64,000 nt of DNA from Nitrospira sp. (GCA_016873495.1 VGXC01000018.1:1-64000), one strand, 5' to 3'. Positions 29,743 to 38,895 are shown, counted from the first letter of the stretch. The notes: generated by a model not told the origin, from the letters alone. Made by a program: numbers and translations.

Positions 29743-30695
29743 GCGTTCCGGAAGGCAAACGCGTGCTTGCGATCGAGGCCAAGGCCATCGCCGGCCTGGT
29801 CGAACGACTCGACCACCGGTTCACCGAAGCCGTGGACTTGCTGTACGGCTGCACCGGAAAAACCGTGGTCTCGGGCATGGGCAAGTCCGGCCTTATCGGA
29901 CAGAAAATCGCCGCCACCATGGCCAGCACCGGCACCCCGGCCTTCTTCCTCCATCCGGCCGAGGGCATTCACGGCGACCTGGGCATGCTGGCCCGTCGCG
30001 ACACGCTGATCGCCATCTCCAACAGCGGCGAGACGGAAGAACTGCTCAAGCTCTTGCCCTTCGTCAAGCGTCTGAACATCCCCGTGATCGCCATGACCGG
30101 GCGGGTCCAGTCCACGCTGGCCAAGAACAGCGAGGTCGTCCTGGACGTTTCGGTGCCGGAGGAGGCCTGTCCTATGGGCCTGGCTCCGACCGCCAGCACG
30201 ACGGCTACGCTCGCCATGGGAGACGCCCTGGCCATTGCCTTGCTGCAAAAACGCGGGTTCAAGGAAGACGACTTCGCGCAATTTCATCCGGGCGGCACGC
30301 TTGGCCGCCGGCTCTTGCTCAAAGTTCGGGACCTCATGCATCAGGGCGCGGCGATCCCGCAAGTGTCGGGCCAGGCCTCCGCCCATCATGCCATCCTGGA
30401 GATGACGGCCAAGAAGCTCGGCATGACCACCGTCGTCGACCAGGCAGGCCAACTCCTGGGCATCATCACGGACGGAGACTTGCGCCGGGTTCTCGAAAAG
30501 GGCATGGATTTGGCCACGGCCCGCGCGGGCGATCTGGCGACGAAACGGCCCAAGACCATCGGACCGGACGAACTGGCGGCCAAGGCCCTGCAGATCATGG
30601 AGCAGTATTCCATCACCGCCCTGGTGGTGGAGGACTCAGGCCGCATCGCCGGCATCATCCATTTGCACGACCTGTTGAAGAGCGGCGTCGTCTGA
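29739..30695 (+). CDS. kdsD: Arabinose-5-phosphate isomerase
   Basis: 318 residues; ATG 29739 overlaps the kdsA stop in ATGA. An SIS domain (about 30-165; [21 protein letters not shown] and [16 protein letters not shown]) is followed by two CBS domains (about 200-318; [28 protein letters not shown]). It converts ribulose-5-phosphate to arabinose-5-phosphate for KdsA. The expected next gene kdsC is missing here. Confidence 0.95.
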   Translation: MSVPEGKRVLAIEAKAIAGLVERLDHRFTEAVDLLYGCTGKTVVSGMGKSGLIGQKIAATMASTGTPAFFLHPAEGIHGDLGMLARRDTLIAISNSGETEELLKLLPFVKRLNIPVIAMTGRVQSTLAKNSEVVLDVSVPEEACPMGLAPTASTTATLAMGDALAIALLQKRGFKEDDFAQFHPGGTLGRRLLLKVRDLMHQGAAIPQVSGQASAHHAILEMTAKKLGMTTVVDQAGQLLGIITDGDLRRVLEKGMDLATARAGDLATKRPKTIGPDELAAKALQIMEQYSITALVVEDSGRIAGIIHLHDLLKSGVV

Positions 30696-30730
30696 AATCG
30701 TCCGAATCCGAATTGGAGCGGTCATAGGAC

Positions 30731-31345
30731 ATGCGCGCGACGGACTCAGCCCCCAGCCTCCTGGCTACCACGCGGGCCACCTTGGCCAGCAACGCCACCC
30801 TGGCCAATCTCCTGACTTTCGCGCGCATCCTCTTGATCCCCGTGTTTGTCGCCCTCTTCGCCGATCCCACGCCGGACCGGTCCCTGGCCGCCGCCTTCGT
30901 CTTCGTGGTGGCCGCGGTTACGGACCTGCTGGACGGCTACGTGGCGCGACGCACCGGCCAGATCACGACGTTGGGCAAGCTTTTGGACCCGATCGCCGAC
31001 AAGCTGCTGGTCCTGTCCGGTCTCATCCTGCTGGTCCAGTTCGAGCGGGTGGCGTCCCTGGTGGCGATCGTCATCATCGCGCGGGAGCTGGCGGTGACCG
31101 GGGTCCGAGCCATTGCGGCGACGGAAGGGGTGGTCTTGGCGGCGGAGACGATCGGGAAGTGGAAGATGGTCATGCAAGTGGTGGCCATCGTCATGCTCAT
31201 CCTGGAAGACAGCCTGACCGCCGTCGCCTGGCCTTTGCACTTTCTGGGGACAACCATCTTATACCTGGCCCTGGCACTTGGCTTACTCTCCGGCGGCCAA
31301 TACCTCGCCAGCTTTTGGCGGCAGGTCGCCTCGAAATACATCTAG
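30731..31345 (+). CDS. pgsA: CDP-diacylglycerol-glycerol-3-phosphate 3-phosphatidyltransferase
   Basis: 204 residues, several membrane helices. The CDP-alcohol phosphotransferase motif is complete: DLLDGYVARRTGQITTLGKL followed by LDPIADK. It makes phosphatidylglycerol phosphate in the inner membrane. The first 25 residues are polar and Ala/Thr rich; a start at NLLTFARILLIPVF would be shorter, but no in-frame ATG with a ribosome site is evident there. Confidence 0.94.
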   Translation: MRATDSAPSLLATTRATLASNATLANLLTFARILLIPVFVALFADPTPDRSLAAAFVFVVAAVTDLLDGYVARRTGQITTLGKLLDPIADKLLVLSGLILLVQFERVASLVAIVIIARELAVTGVRAIAATEGVVLAAETIGKWKMVMQVVAIVMLILEDSLTAVAWPLHFLGTTILYLALALGLLSGGQYLASFWRQVASKYI

Positions 31346-31386
31346 CATCACTTGAACAATACCGCGCAGACAATTGAGCCGCTGAG

Positions 31387-31992
31387 ATGGCTGAAGAATG
31401 GATCGCCGCCGGTTTGGCGGTAGCCGGATACCTGCTTGGCGCCATCCCGTTCGGGGTCCTGGTGTCCAAGGGCTTGGGCTTGCCGGACCCGCGCACCGTC
31501 GGCAGCAAAAACATCGGGTTTACCAATGTGCTGCGGGTGTCCGGAAAAACAGCCGGCCTCCTGACCCTGATCGGCGATATGGGCAAGGGCTGGCTGGTCG
31601 GGTGGATTGCTGTCCAGAGCCTGAACCAGGAGCCGCTGATTCTGGCCGTAGCGGTGACGCCCATCCTGGGCCATTTGTTTCCGGTCTTTCTGGGTTTCCA
31701 CGGCGGCAAAGGCGTCGCTACCGCCATGGGGGCGGTCGCCGGCGTGGCCCCTTGGTTGGGACTCATGCTCTTGGCCACCTGGCTGATCACGGTCGGAATC
31801 TGGCGCTATTCGTCGGGGGCAGCCTTGACCGCATTTGCTCTGCTTCCGATTGGCGCATGGACGGCCGGGAGGAGCCCGGCCTTCGTAGCTTTTACGATCG
31901 CAGTGAGTGGAGCAATCTACTGGAAGCACCAGGACAATATCAAACGGCTCCTGAGCGGGACCGAAACGAAGATCGGCCAATCCAAGAGTTGA
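31387..31992 (+). CDS. plsY: Acyl-phosphate glycerol-3-phosphate acyltransferase
   Basis: 201 residues with five predicted membrane segments. GYLLGAIPFGVLVSKGLGLPDPRTVGSKNIGFTNVLR contains the conserved PlsY GS-xN-xG-xxN block, and LGFHGGKGVATAMG the second loop. It acylates glycerol-3-phosphate from acyl-phosphate, the first step of phospholipid synthesis, just downstream of pgsA. Confidence 0.95.
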   Translation: MAEEWIAAGLAVAGYLLGAIPFGVLVSKGLGLPDPRTVGSKNIGFTNVLRVSGKTAGLLTLIGDMGKGWLVGWIAVQSLNQEPLILAVAVTPILGHLFPVFLGFHGGKGVATAMGAVAGVAPWLGLMLLATWLITVGIWRYSSGAALTAFALLPIGAWTAGRSPAFVAFTIAVSGAIYWKHQDNIKRLLSGTETKIGQSKS

Positions 31993-32056
31993 CATAATCG
32001 ATCTTATCCGACGCTGAACATTTGACCGCGGCGAGTAAATAAGGTCCAATAAGCCC

Positions 32057-32683
32057 ATGACGACCGAGTTCCTCCATCGCATCCGTAAAGAACTCACCAT
32101 CACCCTCACCGGGCTGCACGAAGTCATTATTGCCGTGTCCGAGCGTGTGAATCGGAAAGTGCAGATCCTCAAGCTCCACTGGCAGGCCTCGGTCGTGGAT
32201 CAACAGATCGAATCCATCCACCAGAGGGTCGGCGAGCACATCATCGCCCGCCTGACAGAAAACGGCGCGGCAACGAACTCTGACGCCAACCGGCAAGAGA
32301 TCACCCACCTCCTCGCCGAGGCCGCCTCCAGAATTCGCCTCCTCAAAGGCGACCTGGGCCAAGTGGAAGCCTTGATGCGGGAACTGGAGGCCGAAACCCT
32401 TCGCGAGACATTGCTCAAGGTCCAGCATGACTTGTTCACCCGCACCGCCTCCCTGGAACGGGTCGTGGTCAGCCATGGGGCTTCAGCCGGCGGCCGCTCG
32501 CCCGCGCAACTCGGACTGGCCGCTTCCACTCACGTCGTCGCGATCCTCCGGGGAACCGCCATCCTGGCCCAGCCGGACAGTATTGCGCTTCATCCCGGCG
32601 ACATCGTCATCCTGATCGGCCGGCGGGACGACTTGCAGACCGACATGCAACTCTTCACCCAACGTCAGCGCGCCCTGGCATAA
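32057..32683 (+). CDS. TrkA-C (RCK_C) domain protein
   Basis: 208 residues. The first 130 are helical and charged, with coiled-coil potential. The C-terminal 70 (SPAQLGLAASTHVVAILRGTAILAQPDSIALHPGDIVILIGRRDDL) form a TrkA-C ligand-binding domain. No NAD-binding RCK_N domain and no channel segment are present, so it may be a regulatory subunit of a K+ or other transporter not encoded here. Confidence 0.8.
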   Translation: MTTEFLHRIRKELTITLTGLHEVIIAVSERVNRKVQILKLHWQASVVDQQIESIHQRVGEHIIARLTENGAATNSDANRQEITHLLAEAASRIRLLKGDLGQVEALMRELEAETLRETLLKVQHDLFTRTASLERVVVSHGASAGGRSPAQLGLAASTHVVAILRGTAILAQPDSIALHPGDIVILIGRRDDLQTDMQLFTQRQRALA

Positions 32684-32699
32684 GAGAGAGGCCTCGCCC

Positions 32700-34067
32700 A
32701 TGATGCTGAAAACCCTGCGAATCGCCTTCATCCTCTGCGCCCTCGTTGCCTGGCCCTTGCCGCAGCCGGCCGACGCGGACAGCAACGGGCTCCGCATGCT
32801 GGAAGAGATGCAGGGGGTGATCACGGACTTGGCCGAACGGGTCAAGCCCTCGGTCGTCAATATCCTGCCCTCCCCGGGCCCGGGGCGTTCCAAAGACAGC
32901 CCGAAGGACCGGCCGCCGCCCAATTCTCCCGGCACCGGTTCGGGCGTGATTATCGACGGAAGCGGCTATATCCTCACCAACAACCACGTGGTCAGCGAGG
33001 CCAACGAAGTCGAAGTGCGCCTCTCGGATCGCACCAAGCTCATCGCGCAGGTCATTGGGAAGGACCCGGACACGGACCTGGCCGTGCTGAAGGTATCCAC
33101 CGATCGCCCCCTCCCCAGCGCGACGTTCGGCGACTCGGGCTCCGTGAAAGTCGGCCAGTGGGTGCTGGCCGTGGGGAATCCCTTCGGTCTGGAGCGCACC
33201 GTGACCCTGGGCGTCGTCAGCGGCATGGGCCGGGAGAACATGAACCTGTCGCGGTACGAGAATTTCATCCAGACCGACGCCTCCATCAATCCCGGCAATT
33301 CGGGCGGTCCCCTTTTCAACGTCCACGGCGAGGTCATCGGGATCAACACGGCCATCATCAACTTCGCCCAGGGGATCGGCTTCGCGATCCCCTCCAACAT
33401 GGCCAAACAGGTCTTCGAGCAACTGCGCACTCACGGCAAGGTCGTTCGAGGTTGGCTGGGCGTCGGCATTCAACCGGTCACGGTCGAGCTGGCCGCCAAG
33501 TTCGGCGTCTCGGAAAACGAAGGGGTCCTGGTCAACGAGGTGTTCGAGCACGATCCGGCGGCGCGCGGCGGCATCAAGCCGGGCGACATTATCACCAAGG
33601 TGGACAGCAAGGTCGTGGACACGCCCAACGCCTTGTCCCGCCTGATCGCCGCGCTGGAACCGGGCGCCACCACCTACATCGAAGTGGTCCGCGACGGACG
33701 GCGGCAGACGCTAGCCGTGGCCCTGACCGAACGGAAGGATGCCCCCATCGTCGCCTCCCTCCCCGCCTCCCGCGCCGAGATGAAGCTGGGCATCGACGTG
33801 CAGGATCTGACCGCCGAGCTGTCCGAGAAGTTCAAGCTGCGCGACACCAAGGGGGTATTGATCGCCAAGGTGGACATGGGCAGCATCGCCTACACGGAGG
33901 GCTTGCGGGAGGGCGACCTGATCAAGGAAGTGAACCGCAGCGAGGTCGGCACGGTCAGCGAGTTTTCGGCGGCGGTCAAACAGGTCCGGCGCGGCGAAAC
34001 GATCCTGCTGCGCGTCCTGCGCGAAACCCGCGCGTTTTATGTGGTGCTGAAACCCAGCGACAAGTGA
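32700..34067 (+). CDS. HtrA/DegP-like periplasmic serine protease
   Basis: 455 residues. A signal peptide (about 1-24, ending PADADS) is followed by an S1C protease domain with the triad His in NNHVVSEA, Asp in DTDLAVLKV and Ser in GNSGGPLF. Two PDZ domains follow (about 255-350 and 365-450; GWLGVGIQPV, and MKLGIDVQDLTAEL with EGDLIKEVNRSEV). It degrades or refolds damaged envelope proteins. Confidence 0.95.
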   Translation: MMLKTLRIAFILCALVAWPLPQPADADSNGLRMLEEMQGVITDLAERVKPSVVNILPSPGPGRSKDSPKDRPPPNSPGTGSGVIIDGSGYILTNNHVVSEANEVEVRLSDRTKLIAQVIGKDPDTDLAVLKVSTDRPLPSATFGDSGSVKVGQWVLAVGNPFGLERTVTLGVVSGMGRENMNLSRYENFIQTDASINPGNSGGPLFNVHGEVIGINTAIINFAQGIGFAIPSNMAKQVFEQLRTHGKVVRGWLGVGIQPVTVELAAKFGVSENEGVLVNEVFEHDPAARGGIKPGDIITKVDSKVVDTPNALSRLIAALEPGATTYIEVVRDGRRQTLAVALTERKDAPIVASLPASRAEMKLGIDVQDLTAELSEKFKLRDTKGVLIAKVDMGSIAYTEGLREGDLIKEVNRSEVGTVSEFSAAVKQVRRGETILLRVLRETRAFYVVLKPSDK

Positions 34068-34164
34068 GGAGACGCCAGCGGCTCCTGTCGTCGCCCGCTC
34101 CGTCTGCCCTACTCCCCCATCCTTCCATTGATTCAAGACCGCCACGGCTGAGGAAGGGCAGAAA

Positions 34165-34258
34165 GGGGCGGCCTGGTTAATCCCCTGTGCTCGCAGAGCC
34201 CGCACGATCAGAATGTGCTCGCTCGATGCGCGCAGTGGGGGATCAACCAGGCCACCCC
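34165..34258. repeat. Inverted-repeat element (21-bp arms)
   Basis: Arms 34165-34185 and 34238-34258 match at 19 of 21 positions (GGGGATnAACCAGGCCnCCCC). The 52-base centre carries a direct repeat TGTGCTCGC at 34186-34194 and 34214-34222. It has the size and form of a MITE-like or REP-type element. Confidence 0.7.
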
Positions 34259-34296
34259 TGAAACTTTTCCATCTGCGGCGAAGAGAGAAAAAGAGA

Positions 34297-34329
34297 ACGG
34301 GGCCAGACCGCTTCTTGGTCTGGCCCCGT
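34297..34329. terminator. Strong palindrome, probable bidirectional terminator or REP
   Basis: ACGGGGCCAGACC (34297-34309) pairs perfectly over 13 bp with 34317-34329 around a 7-base loop. T-rich tracts follow on the minus strand (TCTCTTTTTCTC). It lies between the convergent htrA-type gene and the small ORF at 34355. The GGGGCCAGACC palindrome also resembles REP sequences linked to RAYT transposases. Confidence 0.65.
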
Positions 34330-34354
34330 CTTTAATCGCGCTTGGACATCTTTG

Positions 34355-34657
34355 TCATTCAACAATGTTCATTGAGACTTTCTTGCCTGCCAGGAGGCAT
34401 GCTTCTGGCTTAATGTTGAATGGTCCCCAGATTTTGCCTCCGCCATAGTGATCTAGCCCAACAAGGAGAACACGTTCAACTTCATGCTTGGGTATCCGAG
34501 CTGTTGGTCCGTTGTGAAGAATGTATTCAGCAAATTCTAATCCGTCATCCGCTAGAACAGATTTAAAGATGCCGGTTCGCCAAACTCCCCCGTTTTTCCA
34601 ACCGGCTGGGACACGCCGTTTCCACACTCCTTTGCTTATCCTCGCCCTCCTTATCAC
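34355..34657 (-). CDS. Small hypothetical protein in low-GC DNA
   Basis: 100 residues from GTG 34657 (start uncertain). It is basic at the N-terminus, then a regular-looking sequence with HEVERVLLVGLDHYGGGKIWGP. Not recognised. The DNA here is clearly lower in GC than the neighbours, which suggests recent transfer or a relic. It could be the tail of a larger broken gene, since the region just upstream is non-coding in this frame. Confidence 0.4.
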   Translation of the reverse strand: MIRRARISKGVWKRRVPAGWKNGGVWRTGIFKSVLADDGLEFAEYILHNGPTARIPKHEVERVLLVGLDHYGGGKIWGPFNIKPEACLLAGKKVSMNIVE

Positions 34658-34707
34658 CAGGAACCCCGTCTGGATTCGTGGATACTAACTTCAATATATG
34701 TTCTCGG

Positions 34708-36816
34708 CTACTGGTGCACGGCTTGTTTGGCCGCCTTGGCTGCTTTGTGTTCGTCGATGATGCGCTGGGCCTGGTCGCGGGGGACTTCTTCGTAGGCATG
34801 GAATTCCATGGCATAGCTGCCGCGGCCGCCGGTGATGGAGTTGAGCGTGGGCGTGTATTTCAGCAGCTCGACCAGGGGCACCAGGGCCTTGATGGTCTCG
34901 GTGGCCCCTGAGGCGTTGACACCGAGGATGCGGCCACGGCGGGAATTCAAATCCCCGATCACGGCGCCCACCGCGTCGTCCGGCGTGGTCACTTCCACCG
35001 TCATGATCGGCTCCAACAGGATCGACTGCGCCGTCTCCAGGGCCTTTTTGAAGCCCATCGAGGCGGCAATCTTGAACGACATTTCCGATGAGTCCACCGT
35101 ATGGTAGGACCCGTCATAGACAGTCGCGCGCAGGTCCACCACCGGGAACCCGGCGAGAATTCCTTCGTGCGAGGCTTCGATGACTCCCTTTTCCACCGCC
35201 GGGATGAAGTTGCGGGGGATAGCCCCGCCGACCACCTTGTTGACGAACTCAACCCCCTTCCCGCGCGGCAAGGGATCGAGTTGGAGCCAGCAGTCCCCGA
35301 ACTGGCCGTGCCCGCCGGTTTGTTTCTTGTACTTCCCCTGGGCTTGCGCCATTTTTCGGATCGTTTCCTTGTAGGGCACCTTCGGCGTATGGATGTTGAC
35401 GTCCACGCCATACTTCCGCCGCAGTTTCTCGAAGGTCACGTCCACGTGCAACTGGCCCATGCCGCTGAGGATCATTTCCTTGGTTTCGTTGTTGCGGATG
35501 AACTCCAAGGTCGGGTCCTCCTCCACCAGCTTGTGGAGCCCCAGGCTGACCTTTTCGATATCCGCCTTGGACTTCGGCTCCAAGGCGAAGGACATAACCG
35601 GCCTGGATAAGTGCGGGCTCGGATATTTGACTGGATGATGGTCATCGCAGATCGTGTCGCCGGTCTGGGTGTCCTTGAGTTTGCCGATGGCGCCGATCTC
35701 CCCGGCCTTCAGCGCCGGCACCTGGACATATTTCTTCCCGAGAATCCAGAAGACGTGGCCGCCTTTTTCTTTCACTGTGCGGGTCGAATTGTAGAAAGCC
35801 GCGTCCGCCGCCAGCGTCCCGGAGAGCAGGCGCACATAGCTCAACCGTCCCATGAACGGATCGATGATGGTCTTGAAGACGAAGGCCGACATGGGCTCGG
35901 CCGGATCGGCGCGACGCGTCACCGGCTCCCCCGTCTGGGGATGGAGCCCGGCCAGCGGCGTCTGAGCCGCCCGCTCGACCGGCGACGGCAGGCACCCGGC
36001 CAGCATGTCCAGCAGCAAGGTCGAGCCGATGTTCCGCACCGCCGAGCCGCAGAGAACCGGCAGAAAGCTCAGCCGTTGTGTCCCATTCTTCAACCCCTTG
36101 GTGAGCTCTTCCCCCGTCAGATCGCCTTCGGCCAGATACTTTTCCAGCAACCGGTCATCCGTCTCCGCCACCCCTTCCGCCAGTTTCTTGCGCGCCTCCG
36201 CGCACTGGCCGGCCAAGGCTGCGGGAATCGTCCCCTGCTGCACCTTGGGACTGTCTTTGACCGGCCGCCAGCTCGCCCCTCCGATAAGGTCCACCACCCC
36301 TTCCAACTGTGGCCCTTCCCCGATCGGGACCGCCACCGGCAGCCCTTTGAATTCGAGCGCTTTCTCGCAGCTCTCCAGCACCGGCCCAAGGAGGGTCCGA
36401 TCCTTATCGAGGTCGTTCACGAACAACAGGCAAGGCAAGGCCAACTCCTTGACGGTGGGCCAAATCTTTTCCAGCTCGGTCTTCATGCCGGCTGCCGCAC
36501 TGACCACGATCAGGACGCCATCGACGGCCCGGAGCGCCATCCTGGCCTCGCCCATGAAGCTCAGGGCCCCGGGGGCGTCAATGACGTTGACCCGCACCCC
36601 CTTCCAATCGAAGTGCGCGACCGATGCGCCGATGGACACCTTGTGGTGCACTTCCTCCGGCTCGTAATCGCAAACCGTCGTGCCCCCGGGCACCGATCCC
36701 ATCGCGGGAATGGCCCCGGCCGTATAGAGGAGAGCCTCGACCAACGACGTTTTCCCCGCGCCCGTATAGGACACGAGCGCGAGGTTACGGATGTTGCTGG
36801 TGGTCAATTCTTTCAT
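34708..36816 (-). CDS. EF-G-like translation GTPase (FusA2 type)
   Basis: 702 residues from ATG 36816, which has GGGAGGTGCC upstream. EF-G domains run in order to the C-terminus (GGRGSYAMEFHAYEEVP). The G1 loop is YTGAGKTS. The G3 motif reads DAPGALSF where true EF-G has DTPGH, so the catalytic His is Ala, and the G4 motif reads NDLD instead of NKxD. It is therefore a paralogue rather than the main translocase; its role is unknown. Confidence 0.9.
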   Translation of the reverse strand: MKELTTSNIRNLALVSYTGAGKTSLVEALLYTAGAIPAMGSVPGGTTVCDYEPEEVHHKVSIGASVAHFDWKGVRVNVIDAPGALSFMGEARMALRAVDGVLIVVSAAAGMKTELEKIWPTVKELALPCLLFVNDLDKDRTLLGPVLESCEKALEFKGLPVAVPIGEGPQLEGVVDLIGGASWRPVKDSPKVQQGTIPAALAGQCAEARKKLAEGVAETDDRLLEKYLAEGDLTGEELTKGLKNGTQRLSFLPVLCGSAVRNIGSTLLLDMLAGCLPSPVERAAQTPLAGLHPQTGEPVTRRADPAEPMSAFVFKTIIDPFMGRLSYVRLLSGTLAADAAFYNSTRTVKEKGGHVFWILGKKYVQVPALKAGEIGAIGKLKDTQTGDTICDDHHPVKYPSPHLSRPVMSFALEPKSKADIEKVSLGLHKLVEEDPTLEFIRNNETKEMILSGMGQLHVDVTFEKLRRKYGVDVNIHTPKVPYKETIRKMAQAQGKYKKQTGGHGQFGDCWLQLDPLPRGKGVEFVNKVVGGAIPRNFIPAVEKGVIEASHEGILAGFPVVDLRATVYDGSYHTVDSSEMSFKIAASMGFKKALETAQSILLEPIMTVEVTTPDDAVGAVIGDLNSRRGRILGVNASGATETIKALVPLVELLKYTPTLNSITGGRGSYAMEFHAYEEVPRDQAQRIIDEHKAAKAAKQAVHQ

Positions 36817-36829
36817 GGCACCTCCCTGT

Positions 36830-37591
36830 TCAGCCCGCACCTGGGGTTTCAGGAACATGCGCATCAACTCCGACGATGGACCGGGTCCCGGACCGTCCCC
36901 GCCGGTCCAAGGCTTGGATCTGGCCGGGGAGTTCCGGCCTGTCGTTCAACTCCTGCCAAAGATCGGCCGGATTTTTCTCGAAGATGCTCGTGGCATCCGC
37001 CGGCAGCACCCGCCAAGAGCCTTGGGCCATTTCCGATGCCAGTTGTCCTGGCCCCCACCCAGCATAGCCGGCAAAAGCCCGAAACGTCTCGGCCGGCGCC
37101 GGCTTCACGATGATCCGTTCGAGATCCTTAAGATTACCCCCGAGGTAGATGCCATCCAACACCCGGCGCGCCTGCGCCGGTTCCTGCACCAGCCGGAAGA
37201 GCATGAGCATCGCGTCCGGCTGGACCGGTCCCCCGGCAAACAAGAGATGGGCCGTGCCTTGGAGGGACGGCACGTCGGACAGGGCTTCAGACAAGAGGAG
37301 ATTGGTCGGACGATTGAGGATTAGGCCCAGCGTCCCCGCGGAACTATGGTCGCAAATCAGAATGACCGTTCGGCGGAAGTTCGGATCCACGAGACTGGGA
37401 CTGGCGACGAGGAATACCCCTTTTCCCAGGGGCGTCGAAGCGGCGCTGGTGAGGCGTGCAGCGGCGGCAAGCGGCCAAGACGAGAATGCCAGCACGGTCG
37501 CCACGATCACAGAGACGGCCAGGACCAGGCACACACCGAATGTCGGCCCCGCCAGGACCGTCCGCTGCTCCCTTGGCCCGTGGTTGGTCAT
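36830..37591 (-). CDS. YqgE/AlgH-family protein with N-terminal membrane segment
   Basis: 253 residues from ATG 37591; an in-frame ATG at 37615 is possible. The YqgE domain (about 53-240) shows KGVFLVASPSLVDPNFRRTVILIC, GLILNRPTN and FAGYAGWGPGQLASEM. Unusually, a long hydrophobic stretch (about 17-45, ending PLAAAA) precedes it, so the domain is probably periplasmic or membrane-anchored. It ends 13 bases before the EF-G-like gene. Biochemical role unknown. Confidence 0.88.
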   Translation of the reverse strand: MTNHGPREQRTVLAGPTFGVCLVLAVSVIVATVLAFSSWPLAAAARLTSAASTPLGKGVFLVASPSLVDPNFRRTVILICDHSSAGTLGLILNRPTNLLLSEALSDVPSLQGTAHLLFAGGPVQPDAMLMLFRLVQEPAQARRVLDGIYLGGNLKDLERIIVKPAPAETFRAFAGYAGWGPGQLASEMAQGSWRVLPADATSIFEKNPADLWQELNDRPELPGQIQALDRRGRSGTRSIVGVDAHVPETPGAG

Positions 37592-37626
37592 CCTCGACCA
37601 CCCCCCTGCCGACATCTCGCGGCGAG

Positions 37627-37654
37627 CTTATAGCAAACCCACGGGTCCCCGCAA
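37627..37654 (-). promoter_or_regulatory. Promoter of the yqgE / EF-G-like operon
   Basis: On the minus strand TTGCGG (37649-37654) and TATAAG (37627-37632) are 16 bases apart. Confidence 0.45.
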
Positions 37655-37686
37655 ATGGTTTTCGCGGCCTCTCCCCTTCCCGTTCA

Positions 37687-38508
37687 TCAGGCGTTTGGCC
37701 CGCCGGCTGCGGGCCGCTTCCTTGCGGCTTGCGGTCGACGTCCGGGCCGACGCGTCGCCGGAAGCGCGGTGCCGGCTGGCAACGGACCGCTCCGCTCGCT
37801 CAACCAACCCTGATCGGCGAAACTGACATAGCGGCCGTCCCCGACGATCAGGTGATCCAGCACGGCAATGCCCAGGAGCTGGCCGACCGAGACCAGCCGT
37901 TCGGTCAGCAGCCGGTCTTCCTGGCTGGGAGCCGGGTCGCCGCTGGGGTGATTGTGCAAAAAGATTACGGCCGCCGCCGATTCCCGCACCGCCAAGGTAA
38001 ACACTTCACGCGGGTGAACGATGCTGAGCGTGAGGCTTCCCACGGACACCGTCGCGTCCCGAATGATGGCGTGTTTCGCATCCAGCAAGATGATCTTGAA
38101 GATCTCGTGCCGCAGATCGCGCAGGAGCGGATAATAGTGCGCAAACAAGTCCTGGCTGGACCCGATGCGCGTCCCCGTCGAAAGCGGGGCCGCCAGCACG
38201 CGCTTGCCCAATTCGATGGCCGCCTTCAATTGTGCCGCCTTGGCCGGGCCAATCCCCGGCACCTGACAGAGTTCCTCGAATCCCTGGCTCGCCAGACTCC
38301 CCAACCCGGACGATTGCGCCAACAGATCCATCGCCACCTGCACCGCGGACCGGTCCTGACGCCCCACGCGCAAGAGAATGGCCAAGAGTTGTGCATCGGA
38401 CAGGGATTCCGGCCCTTCACGAGCCAGCCGTTCGCGGGGCCGCTCGCTCTCAGGCCACCGGCTGATCCCTCCTGGACGATGGTTTTTCTCCACTCCATCC
38501 CTCCGCAT
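37687..38508 (-). CDS. radC: RadC-family JAB-domain protein
   Basis: 273 residues from ATG 38508; GTG 38493, with GGAGG upstream, is an equally good start. An N-terminal HhH-like UPF0758 part (PRERLAREGPESLSDAQLLAILLR) is followed by the JAB/MPN metal motif HNHPSGDPAPSQED (about 190-203). A basic, Pro/Ala-rich tail of some 40 residues is extra. The historical DNA-repair role is doubtful; function is unknown. Confidence 0.92.
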   Translation of the reverse strand: MRRDGVEKNHRPGGISRWPESERPRERLAREGPESLSDAQLLAILLRVGRQDRSAVQVAMDLLAQSSGLGSLASQGFEELCQVPGIGPAKAAQLKAAIELGKRVLAAPLSTGTRIGSSQDLFAHYYPLLRDLRHEIFKIILLDAKHAIIRDATVSVGSLTLSIVHPREVFTLAVRESAAAVIFLHNHPSGDPAPSQEDRLLTERLVSVGQLLGIAVLDHLIVGDGRYVSFADQGWLSERSGPLPAGTALPATRRPGRRPQAARKRPAAGGPNA

Positions 38509-38706
38509 ACACAGGCGGAAAACCACTTATGTGTGACAATTTTAACTCAGCAAAGTGACATTTTTTGGAACCACTGCCATTATTATGACGCCCTTCGCTC
38601 TGGACACCAATGACATAACACATTGATATTACTTAATTGACTCCCATGGTCTGATATTTGCTTCAATAACCGCCACAGTACTGCACTAATGGCTAGGGAG
38701 GATGCC

Positions 38707-38880
38707 ATGGAATGTCCCAAATGTAGCGGGCTGATGATGTCGGAACGTTTTTCCGATTTCTTCCTCATCTTCTACGCCTGGAAATGCATCAACTGCGGTT
38801 CGATCATCGACCGCACCATCTCCATGAATCGACGCAAGAGCCTGACCGCCCCAGAGTTGCAGCCGGTGCCGACGCGCTGA
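38707..38880 (+). CDS. Small zinc-ribbon-like protein
   Basis: 57 residues. Two cysteine pairs, CPKC (3-6) and CINC (about 28-31), 21 residues apart, suggest one zinc site. Between them is a hydrophobic SDFFLIFYAW. ATG 38707 is chosen because AGGGAGG ends five bases before it. Function unknown. The upstream 180 bases are AT-rich with no clear promoter. Confidence 0.7.
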   Translation: MECPKCSGLMMSERFSDFFLIFYAWKCINCGSIIDRTISMNRRKSLTAPELQPVPTR

Positions 38881-38895
38881 GCCTCCGAGGCTCAG
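38877..38895 (+). terminator. Hairpin at the end of the zinc-ribbon gene
   Basis: CTGAGCCT (38877-38884) pairs perfectly with AGGCTCAG (38888-38895) around CCG, including the stop codon. No T-run follows, so it may stabilise rather than terminate. The rest of the spacer to 39157 shows only a possible weak promoter near 39095-39120. Confidence 0.4.

Noticed and set aside
34563-34814. 83-codon minus-strand frame overlapping the EF-G-like gene end
   Set aside because: Its first half is the out-of-frame EF-G C-terminus; the remainder is low complexity.
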